This document shows positions 16,527 to 23,384 of a DNA stretch of 49,466 bases, piece by piece. Position 1 is the first letter of the stretch, and the number at the start of each line of letters is the position of its first letter. The translations under genes were made by a program, and so were the position numbers. Below the pieces are notes generated by a model. It had not been told where the DNA came from. It saw only the letters and a program-made list of their open reading frames with translations, and did not search any database. This DNA comes from Fidelibacterota bacterium (GTDB lineage: Bacteria > Fidelibacterota > Marinisomatia > Marinisomatales > TCS56): contig JABMQW010000090.1 in assembly GCA_013203115.1 (NCBI GenBank), positions 1-49,466 of the forward strand. The letters run 5' to 3'.

Positions 16527-18752
16527 ATGGATCAGGAAACGCACCAAACAATGGAACCCATCTATCTCGATTACAACGCCACAACACCGATTGACCCACG
16601 GGTAGCAGAAGTTATGCTGCCTTTTATCAATCAACATTTTGGAAATCCCTCCAGTAGTCATGCTTACGGAATTACCGCCCGCAAGGCTGTTAATATTGCC
16701 CGGCGGCAAATAGCTGATTTATTGGAATGTTCCTTAGATGAAATCATTTTCACCAGTGGTGGTTCGGAAGCCAACAATTATGCCATCAAGGGGGTTGCTG
16801 AAAATTATCGTGAGCACGGCAATCATATCATTACCTCAGCAATTGAGCATCCGGCCGTCACCGAAGTCTGCGACTATCTCGTGACCCGGGGCTATAAAAT
16901 CTCCCGTCTACCGGTTGACAAATATGGCCTTATCGACCCGGCGCAGGTGGAAGAAGCCCTTACACCGCAGACTATTCTGGTCACGATCATGCACGCCAAT
17001 AATGAAGTAGGTACAATCGAACCACTGGCCGAAATTGCAGAAATTGCTCATCGCCATGCTGTGCTGGTCCATAGTGACTGTGCCCAGTCATTGGGAAAAA
17101 TTCCGGTCACAGTGGCCGAACTGGGTGTCGATTTACTTTCGATCGCCGGCCACAAACTGTACGCGCCTAAAGGAATTGGAGCTTTATATGTCCGCAACGG
17201 CGTGCGGCTGGGAAAACAAATTCACGGTGCCGACCATGAAATGAACCGGCGGGCCGGAACCGAGAACGTGATTGAGATTGTCGGCTTGGGCAAAGCCTGC
17301 GAGCTGGCCGGTGACGACCTGGAAAAAGCAGCGGCTCATCTGCGCAAGCTGCGGGACCGGCTGGAAACGGGATTGAAAAATGAGTTCCCCCAAATTCGTA
17401 TTAACGGCCATCCGGAAAAACGCCTGCCGAATACCAGCAGTATCAGCTTCCCCGGAATGGAAGCCAACACCATCCTGGCAGAACTGGAAGGGGTGGCTGC
17501 CTCGGCCGGGGCGGCCTGCCACGCTGATCAAGTGGATGTATCCTCCGTACTGGAAGCAATGGACCTGCCCTTGGAATACGCCATGGGCACGATCCGTTTT
17601 TCGGTAGGGCGTTTCACCACCAGTGACGAGATCGACCAAGCAATTAACGAAATATCACGAGTCGTAAAACGACTCCAGCCGGCCGATTCCGTGATAATTG
17701 AAACCGATTCAACTGAAAAAATTCGCCTGACCAAATACACGCATGGTTTGGGCTGTGCCTGTAAACTGCGCCCGCAGTTGTTAGAAAAAGTACTACAGAA
17801 ACTGTCTGTGCCGGACGACGCTAATATTCTGGTGGGCACCGACACCGCCGATGACGCTGCCGTCTACCGCATTGATGATAACACGGCTATTATTCAAACG
17901 GTGGATTTTTTCACACCCATTGTTGATGACCCTTACCAATTCGGCGCTATTGCGGCTGCCAATTCATTAAGCGATGTATATGCGATGGGCGGCAAAGCCT
18001 TGTTTGCCCTGAATGTGGTCGGCTTTCCCAGCAATCGCCTGCCCATGTCAGTTTTGGAAGCAATCCTGCTGGGCGCCCAGGACAAGGCGGCTGAGGCGGG
18101 GATCGCAATTATCGGTGGCCACACTGTAGATGACACTGAACCGAAATTCGGCCTGGCCGTCACTGGCATTATCCACCCAAACAAAATCGTGGCCAATGTT
18201 GGCGCTCAACCAGGCGATGCCCTGATTCTTACCAAACCGATCGGAACAGGGATTTTATCCACTGCCCTGAAGCGCGGACTGCTGGAACCGGACCAGGCCG
18301 CGGTGCTTACCGAAACGATGGCGGCTTTGAACAAATTCGCGGCCGAGGCGATGCAGGCCGTTGGCGTTAATGCTTGTACAGATATCACCGGATTCGGTCT
18401 GCTGGGACATTTGCTGGAAATGATGAAGGGCTCTAAACTAAGCGCTGAAATTGATTCATCAGCAATCCCCTTTTTGCCGGGCGCGGTCGAACTGGCAACT
18501 TCTGGTATAATTCCTGGTGGCACCCGCGATAATCGTGACTATACTAATCCATTTGCCGAATATGCCGATGGCATTTCAGAAGTCCGACAATTATTACTCA
18601 ACGATGCCCAGACTTCCGGTGGACTATTGATCGCAGTAGCGCAGGAAAAAGTCAGGGAATTGCTAAAAAAACTTGAGAATAACGGAGTTTTAGCAACCTG
18701 TCAAATCGGAGAGACTGTCAGCCGCGACGCTAAAACATTAATCATCAAATAA
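16527..18752 (+). CDS. Cysteine desulfurase fused to selenide, water dikinase (NifS-SelD)
   Basis: Residues 10-385 form a class V aminotransferase: the PLP lysine is in SIAGHKLYAPKG (Lys210), His107 region reads SAIEHPAV, and the persulfide Cys lies in SAGAACHAD (Cys331). Residues 395-741 form SelD: THGLGCACK holds the catalytic Cys410 (Cys17 of the E. coli enzyme) and Lys413, followed by the glycine-rich ATP-binding segments DDAAVY, GGHTVDD and NDAQTSGGLL. The first domain would release selenium from selenocysteine or sulfur from cysteine, and the second would make selenophosphate. The active site residue is Cys, not selenocysteine. No selA, selB or tRNA-Sec is in the window. It is divergent from the glycosidase gene and appears to be a single-gene unit. 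Confidence 0.93.
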   Translation: MDQETHQTMEPIYLDYNATTPIDPRVAEVMLPFINQHFGNPSSSHAYGITARKAVNIARRQIADLLECSLDEIIFTSGGSEANNYAIKGVAENYREHGNHIITSAIEHPAVTEVCDYLVTRGYKISRLPVDKYGLIDPAQVEEALTPQTILVTIMHANNEVGTIEPLAEIAEIAHRHAVLVHSDCAQSLGKIPVTVAELGVDLLSIAGHKLYAPKGIGALYVRNGVRLGKQIHGADHEMNRRAGTENVIEIVGLGKACELAGDDLEKAAAHLRKLRDRLETGLKNEFPQIRINGHPEKRLPNTSSISFPGMEANTILAELEGVAASAGAACHADQVDVSSVLEAMDLPLEYAMGTIRFSVGRFTTSDEIDQAINEISRVVKRLQPADSVIIETDSTEKIRLTKYTHGLGCACKLRPQLLEKVLQKLSVPDDANILVGTDTADDAAVYRIDDNTAIIQTVDFFTPIVDDPYQFGAIAAANSLSDVYAMGGKALFALNVVGFPSNRLPMSVLEAILLGAQDKAAEAGIAIIGGHTVDDTEPKFGLAVTGIIHPNKIVANVGAQPGDALILTKPIGTGILSTALKRGLLEPDQAAVLTETMAALNKFAAEAMQAVGVNACTDITGFGLLGHLLEMMKGSKLSAEIDSSAIPFLPGAVELATSGIIPGGTRDNRDYTNPFAEYADGISEVRQLLLNDAQTSGGLLIAVAQEKVRELLKKLENNGVLATCQIGETVSRDAKTLIIK

Positions 18753-18938
18753 AATTTAATATTTCCACAGGAACGACTCTCCGGACTTGTTCCTGCCGGA
18801 ATAAAGGTACTATCGATCTTTTCAGATTAGTAATCTTTTAGATCAACTGGCCGCTGAACAGTGCTATATTTTTCATGGTATACGCTGTTTCTTTTATGGG
18901 AAATCAGCGCCAGCCATTAACCACTGAAAGGTATAAAC

Positions 18939-20633
18939 ATGGAAATAAGGATTTTTTCCAGACGCTCGCGTTTGGCGGGGCGAAGCAAGGTTTTGTTGGT
19001 TTTACTAATAATATTTTGTTGGAGTTGTAAAGATATGGATGTTAACGGAAAAGCTACTTTAATTGTAACCAATGCCAATATCTGGACGGGAAATCCGGAT
19101 CAACCACAAGCAGAAGCGCTGGCGGTTGTTGGAGCTAAAATATTGGCAGTTGGCAATAATAAGGAAATCACTAAGCTGGCAGCATCGGAAACCAAAATTA
19201 TTGATGCTCACGGACAGTTTATTACCCCCGGCTTTAATGATTCTCATCTGCATTTTCTGGCAGGTGGCTTCAATCTGGCTTCGGTTCAGTTACGGGACGC
19301 CAGGTCAAAGGAGGAATTTATACGACGTGTTGCCGAATATGCCAAAACGCTTGAGCCCGGCACCTGGATCTCTGGTGGCGACTGGGACCATACCCTCTGG
19401 GGCGGTGAACTGCCCACCAAAGACTGGATCGACGCAGTGACTCCGAAGAATCCAGTCTGGATTAACCGTCTGGATGGCCATATGGCCTTGGCCAACAGCC
19501 TGGCCCTGTCAGCGGCTGGGATCGATGCCAGTACACCTGATGTGGAGGGCGGCACAATTGTCCGCGATGCCATCGGAAATCCCACGGGAATTTTAAAGGA
19601 TAATGCCATGGACCCGGTTAACACCGTGGAACCGGAAGCGCCCGATTCACTGAAATTCCGCGCTCTGAATGCAGCCATGGATTATGTCGCCCGGCAGGGT
19701 GTCACTTCCGTTCAGCATATGGGTACCTGGGATGATCTGCGAATCTTCGAAACGGCCCGGAAAAAAGGGAATCTGCGTACGCGGATCAGTGCTAACGTAC
19801 CCTTAGCGACCTGGCAAAAACTAGTTGCTAAAATCGATCGGGAAGGTCCTGGCGATGAGTGGCTGCGCTGGGGCGGTCTGAAATCCTTCATGGATGGATC
19901 ACTGGGTTCCCACACGGCTGCTTTTTTCGAACCTTTCATCGATGATACAACCAATACAGGTCTCCTGGTAAATGATCCTGAAGAGTTGTACACTTTATAC
20001 CAGACGGCCGATGCCGCTGGTTTGCAGGTTGTGACCCACGCTATCGGCGATCGTGCCATCAGTATTTTACTGGATCTCTATGGCCGGGTGGTGGCCGTCA
20101 ACGGCAACCGTGATCGCCGGTTCCGGATCGAGCATTCCCAGCATATTCACCCCAAAGATTTTGTACGCTACCGTGACCTGGATGTGATCGCCAGCATGCA
20201 ACCCTATCACTGCATCGATGACGGCCGCTGGGCGGAAGGTTATATCGGCTATGAGCGCTGTAAAACCACCTACGCTTTCCGGACTCTGGCCGAACATGGA
20301 GTAACCATGTCTTTCGGCAGTGATTGGTATGTAGCACCACCAACCCCATTAGAAGGCATCTATGGCGCCGTTACCCGGCGCACCCTGGACGATAAAAATC
20401 CCAGTGGCTGGATTCCGGAAGAAAAGCTGACTGTTGAAGAGGCCTTACGGGCCTATACAATCGATGCTGCTTTCGCTTCATACGAAGAACAGATCAAGGG
20501 CAGCCTGGAACCGGGGAAACTGGCCGATTTTGTGATCATCGATCAGGATTTGACCGCGATCGCACCGGAGACCATCCGTGACGCTCAAGTGATAATGACG
20601 GTAGTTGGTGGAAAGGTGGTTTTTGAAAAATAA
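18939..20633 (+). CDS. Exported YtcJ-like amidohydrolase (lipoprotein)
   Basis: An N-terminal signal with basic residues and a hydrophobic stretch ends at the lipobox CWSC (Cys30), so the enzyme is predicted to be a periplasmic or surface lipoprotein. The rest is amidohydrolase family 3: the metal-binding HxH is in FNDSHLHF, later metal or substrate ligands lie in THAIGDRA, RIEHSQHI and FGSDWYVAP, and the end KGSLEPGKLADFVIID is the family's usual closing strand. Length (564) fits. AAAGG lies upstream of the ATG. The substrate is unknown; relatives hydrolyse amides and N-substituted compounds. Confidence 0.88.
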   Translation: MEIRIFSRRSRLAGRSKVLLVLLIIFCWSCKDMDVNGKATLIVTNANIWTGNPDQPQAEALAVVGAKILAVGNNKEITKLAASETKIIDAHGQFITPGFNDSHLHFLAGGFNLASVQLRDARSKEEFIRRVAEYAKTLEPGTWISGGDWDHTLWGGELPTKDWIDAVTPKNPVWINRLDGHMALANSLALSAAGIDASTPDVEGGTIVRDAIGNPTGILKDNAMDPVNTVEPEAPDSLKFRALNAAMDYVARQGVTSVQHMGTWDDLRIFETARKKGNLRTRISANVPLATWQKLVAKIDREGPGDEWLRWGGLKSFMDGSLGSHTAAFFEPFIDDTTNTGLLVNDPEELYTLYQTADAAGLQVVTHAIGDRAISILLDLYGRVVAVNGNRDRRFRIEHSQHIHPKDFVRYRDLDVIASMQPYHCIDDGRWAEGYIGYERCKTTYAFRTLAEHGVTMSFGSDWYVAPPTPLEGIYGAVTRRTLDDKNPSGWIPEEKLTVEEALRAYTIDAAFASYEEQIKGSLEPGKLADFVIIDQDLTAIAPETIRDAQVIMTVVGGKVVFEK

Positions 20634-20642
20634 TTAGCTAAA

Positions 20643-20674
20643 GGCTACCATCCACCAGCCAATGGATTGCAGCC
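20643..20674. repeat. Dispersed 32-nt imperfect palindrome, copy 1
   Basis: This stretch (GGCTACCATCCACCAGCCAA and onward) matches the copy at 32621 at 24 of 32 positions by eye. Both share CCATCC, CCAGCC and a closing GGAT-x-GCA-x-CC and can fold into a hairpin. The element lies directly after the amidohydrolase gene. It is probably a REP-like intergenic repeat. Confidence 0.5.
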
Positions 20675-20685
20675 CTGAAATCGAT

Positions 20686-20720
20686 AACCTTCCAGTTTGC
20701 AAGATGTAACCTGGAAGGTT
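20686..20720. repeat. Hairpin repeat AACCTTCCAG...CTGGAAGGTT, copy 1 (left of mazEF)
   Basis: A perfect 10-bp inverted repeat surrounds a 15-base loop that reads tttgcaagatgtaac. A closely related copy lies at 21360 on the other side of the toxin-antitoxin genes. The absence of a T-tract argues against a simple terminator, and the sequence similarity of the two copies indicates a repeat family. Confidence 0.65.
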
Positions 20721-20733
20721 GTTACTAATCCCT

Positions 20734-20749
20734 CAATGTAATTACATTG
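20734..20749. promoter_or_regulatory. Perfect 16-bp palindrome before mazE, candidate operator
   Basis: CAATGTAATTACATTG is its own reverse complement and ends 5 bases before the mazE start codon. MazE-type antitoxins bind palindromes in their own promoter, so this is the likely autoregulatory site. It covers the position where a ribosome binding site would be; no Shine-Dalgarno sequence is visible. Confidence 0.6.
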
Positions 20750-20754
20750 TAACT

Positions 20755-21009
20755 ATGAAAGCACAAATAATACGCATCGGAAACTCGCGTGGAATTCGCA
20801 TTCCCAAAGCCGTCATTGAGCAATGCCAATTCGATAATGAAGTGAATTTGAATATCAGCGATCAAAAATTGATTATCAGTTCTGCGGAACATCCCCGCGC
20901 GAATTGGGATAATCAGTTCCGGGCCCTGGCCGACAATCAGGATGATCGGTTGCTGATCAGTGATTCAAATTCAACCACAACCTGGGATGCAGAGGAATGG
21001 GAATGGTAG
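20755..21009 (+). CDS. mazE: AbrB/MazE-type antitoxin
   Basis: The start at 20755 gives MKAQIIRIGNSRGIRIPKAV, the standard opening of SpoVT/AbrB swapped-hairpin DNA-binding proteins; an upstream in-frame start would overlap the repeat and operator. The C-terminal part is acidic (DQEEWEW-like end, WDAEEWEW), as expected for the segment that wraps the toxin. At 84 residues it has the usual length. It would neutralise MazF and repress its own operon. The gene overlaps mazF by seven bases. Confidence 0.88.
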   Translation: MKAQIIRIGNSRGIRIPKAVIEQCQFDNEVNLNISDQKLIISSAEHPRANWDNQFRALADNQDDRLLISDSNSTTTWDAEEWEW

Positions 21010-21326
21010 CCAGCCGTTTTGACATTTTCCTGGTCAATCTGGATCCAACTATCGGCAGCGAGATTAAAAAAACACGGCCCTGTCTGATTATTTCACCAGA
21101 TGAAATGAACCGCTATATCAATACCGTGATAGTGGCCCCGATGACCACCAAAGGGAAATTATATCCCTCGCGGGTGCCCATCAAGTTTCAGGGCAAATCA
21201 GGGAAGATCGTGCTCGATCAAATACGTACCATCGATAAAACCCGGCTGATTCAAAAACTGGGACAGATTAACAAAACCACCCAGCAAAAAGTGCAGTCAA
21301 CTTTGAATAATATCTTTGCACCTTGA
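21003..21326 (+). CDS. mazF: MazF-type mRNA interferase toxin
   Basis: The 107-residue product has the PemK/MazF landmarks: FLVNLDPTIGSEIKKTRPCL (catalytic Arg in TRP, followed by a Cys/Val strand), then VIVAPMTTKG with Thr of the active site, and IVLDQIRTIDKTRL. This is a sequence-specific endoribonuclease that acts on mRNA when not bound by MazE. I start it at 21003, because family members begin M-V-x-S-R-F-D; an ATG two codons earlier (20997) is also possible. The overlap with mazE fits translational coupling, antitoxin first. Confidence 0.92.
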   Translation: MVASRFDIFLVNLDPTIGSEIKKTRPCLIISPDEMNRYINTVIVAPMTTKGKLYPSRVPIKFQGKSGKIVLDQIRTIDKTRLIQKLGQINKTTQQKVQSTLNNIFAP

Positions 21327-21359
21327 TTTGTTAAGGATGGCATTTTTCCAAATAACTGG

Positions 21360-21397
21360 TAGCCTTCCAGGTTGCAAAACGTAACCTGGAAGGTTAC
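21360..21397. repeat. Hairpin repeat, copy 2 (right of mazEF)
   Basis: The stem is CCTTCCAGGTT paired with AACCTGGAAGG (11 bp, perfect) around a 9-base loop. The 3' arm and loop match copy 1 at 20686 closely (gcaa..gtaacctggaaggtt). Copy 1 and copy 2 bracket the mazEF pair exactly. It ends 9 bases before the channel gene starts. Confidence 0.65.
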
Positions 21398-21406
21398 TAA
21401 TAAATC

Positions 21407-22108
21407 ATGTTAAATAAATTAAAAAATATAGTAGAACAAACAGACACAAGAGCAGGTCGTACATTTGATCTGATAGTACAAATTCTGATTCTTATTTCAT
21501 TAATCTCGTTTACAATAGAAACTTTACCTGATTTACCTGGATCTTTAAATGAAATTTTAGTAATCCTGGAAATAACGATCGTTTTATTATTTAGTGTAGA
21601 ATATCTACTCAGAATTATTGTTACTGAGGAAAAGTTTAAATACATTTTTAGTTTTTACGGTATACTGGATTTGCTTGCCATTCTGCCATTTTATATTACA
21701 TCTGGTATCGATTTGCGATCCGTACGAATATTCAGATTGTTTAGAATTTTCCGCGTTTTCAAATTATTCCGCTTTAGTACTGCAATCGCCAGGCTGCAAA
21801 GAGCTTTTACGAGCATTAAAGATGAAATATTGATTTTCATATTAGCAGCACTATTTCTTCTTTACTTGTCTGCAGTAGGCATATATTATTTTGAACATGT
21901 TGCGCAACCTGATGCCTTTAAGTCCATATTTCACTCTTTATGGTGGGCGGTTGCAACTCTTACAACTGTAGGCTATGGTGATATTTATCCAATAACTGTT
22001 GGCGGCAAAATATTTACATTTTTCATATTAATAATTGGAATGGGGATAATTGCGGTACCGGCAGGATTAATTGCATCCGCCTTTTCAAAAACGTTCAACG
22101 ATCAATGA
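21407..22108 (+). CDS. Voltage-gated potassium channel (Kv type)
   Basis: Six transmembrane segments are visible in 233 residues. S4 carries regularly spaced arginines (RSVRIFRLFRIFRVFKLFR), making it a voltage sensor, and the pore loop holds the selectivity filter TVGYGD (about residues 190-196), specific for K+. No cytoplasmic RCK or cyclic-nucleotide domain follows. The protein sits in the inner membrane as a tetramer. Its stop overlaps the reductase gene start by ATGA. Codon choice is more AT-rich than in its neighbours, so it may be recently acquired. Confidence 0.93.
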   Translation: MLNKLKNIVEQTDTRAGRTFDLIVQILILISLISFTIETLPDLPGSLNEILVILEITIVLLFSVEYLLRIIVTEEKFKYIFSFYGILDLLAILPFYITSGIDLRSVRIFRLFRIFRVFKLFRFSTAIARLQRAFTSIKDEILIFILAALFLLYLSAVGIYYFEHVAQPDAFKSIFHSLWWAVATLTTVGYGDIYPITVGGKIFTFFILIIGMGIIAVPAGLIASAFSKTFNDQ

Positions 22109-22632
22109 AATTCACCTACTACATCGCCACCAGCCTGGATGGCTTTATTGCCCGGAGCGATGGAAGTGTTGACTGGCTACCACAATCTAAGCAGGGTGGT
22201 GAGGATTACGGTTATTCGGATTTTTACAATTCAGTAGATGCTCTGGTCATGGGCCGTGTTACCTATGAGCAGGTCCTCGGTTTCGGCGACTGGCCCTATC
22301 CCAATAACCCAACCTTTGTACTGACCAGCAGTTCACTGGCAACCAATCGCAATGATGTAAAAATTGTTGCCGCCATCGATCAATTAATTGATGAATTAAA
22401 TCAATCCGGGTACAGACACATCTGGCTGGTAGGTGGTGGAACCACCGCCGGGAAATTCCTTGACAATCAGTTGATTGATCGGGTAATTCAGACAATCGTA
22501 CCCGTTGCCCTGGGGGAAGGTATTCCCCTGTTTATTGGTCATACTATCGAGCGGAAATTGCAAATTGAACACACCTGTCAATTTGCTGATGGATTTGTGC
22601 AAATATCTTATGAAATAAACACCGAAGTCTGA
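22105..22632 (+). CDS. RibD C-terminal/dihydrofolate-reductase-fold reductase
   Basis: The product starts with FTYYIATSLDGFIARSDGSVDWL, the signature of YwjB/RibD-C-type reductases, continues with ALVMGRVTYEQV (NADPH-binding Gly-Arg), and has a HIWLVGGGTTAGKFL nucleotide loop. At 175 residues it is a single-domain member. It probably reduces a small pteridine- or pyrimidine-like substrate with NADPH, but family members of this branch often lack a known substrate. It overlaps the channel gene by four bases and the methyltransferase gene by one, so the three are co-translated. Confidence 0.88.
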   Translation: MKFTYYIATSLDGFIARSDGSVDWLPQSKQGGEDYGYSDFYNSVDALVMGRVTYEQVLGFGDWPYPNNPTFVLTSSSLATNRNDVKIVAAIDQLIDELNQSGYRHIWLVGGGTTAGKFLDNQLIDRVIQTIVPVALGEGIPLFIGHTIERKLQIEHTCQFADGFVQISYEINTEV

Positions 22633-23255
22633 TGAATCCCGGATCTACTCTATCAGCGCTCCTGTACGATCCATTTCTGCACCTGGCCGTCAAATCTATC
22701 CGCCGCTCCGTCCAGGATGAATTGAAGAACTACCAGGATAAGGCACTGCTGGATCTGTGCTGTGGGACCGGAAATCAGATGAAAATCCTAGCCCGCAACG
22801 GATTCACCAATCTGCACTGTGTTGATTTTTCGCCAGCCATGCTGGAGGTAGCCCGTAAGGGTGATCACTCCATCAACCTGTATTTATACGATGCCACCGC
22901 CACACCGTTCGCTGATGATTCCTTCGATGGCGTAATAATCAGCTTTGCGATCCATGAAAAAGATCGGACAACACAGGAAAGTTTATTAGCAGAAGCCTAT
23001 CGTCTGCTAAAAAATGACGGTATTCTGTTAATCGTGGATTATATTTTTGACCAAGATACCAGTCGTCTGGGGAAGGCCGGGATCTGGGCTATTGAGCGAA
23101 TGGCCGGTGGTGATCACTATCGCAATTTTTCCAAATATATTAACCGAAATGGACTGCAGAGTTTAATTTCGGTCGATCAATTCAAGTTAATCAGATTCAG
23201 ACGCAAACTTTTTTCCGGGGTGATCCTGGCGATTTATCAGAAAAAGTCCTCATAG
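22632..23255 (+). CDS. Class I SAM-dependent methyltransferase
   Basis: Motif I reads LLDLCCGTGNQMKIL (residues about 38-52), followed by the acidic end of beta2 in LHCVDFSPAMLEVARKG and a post-motif LYDATATPFADDSFDGVI, the standard order of a Rossmann-type methyltransferase (Methyltransf_11). The C-terminal half keeps a YRLLKNDGILLIVDYIF strand pair. It is a small cytoplasmic enzyme; the methyl acceptor is unknown. Stop/start overlap TGATG couples it to the reductase. Confidence 0.88.
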   Translation: MNPGSTLSALLYDPFLHLAVKSIRRSVQDELKNYQDKALLDLCCGTGNQMKILARNGFTNLHCVDFSPAMLEVARKGDHSINLYLYDATATPFADDSFDGVIISFAIHEKDRTTQESLLAEAYRLLKNDGILLIVDYIFDQDTSRLGKAGIWAIERMAGGDHYRNFSKYINRNGLQSLISVDQFKLIRFRRKLFSGVILAIYQKKSS

Positions 23256-23384
23256 ACACCATATCCGGCACGTTTGCTGCGTATATGAAATGCTGTAATC
23301 CCGATCAGGGTAGAGCGGCATTTCAGGCCTGCCGCGACCAAATGCAAGACATGTTGAATAATCTACCGGAGTAATCAACACATT

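Noticed and set aside
17184-17639. 151-codon minus-strand frame inside the NifS-SelD gene
   Set aside because: It is entirely antisense to strongly conserved catalytic segments of the desulfurase and has an unlikely amino-acid pattern.
17737-17772. Selenocysteine codon at the SelD active site
   Set aside because: The catalytic position is encoded by TGT (Cys410), and the frame has no in-frame TGA.
18768-18795. Inverted repeat CAGGAAC...GTTCCTG after the NifS-SelD gene as terminator
   Set aside because: Seven base pairs with a 14-base loop and no T-tract afterwards; too weak to call.
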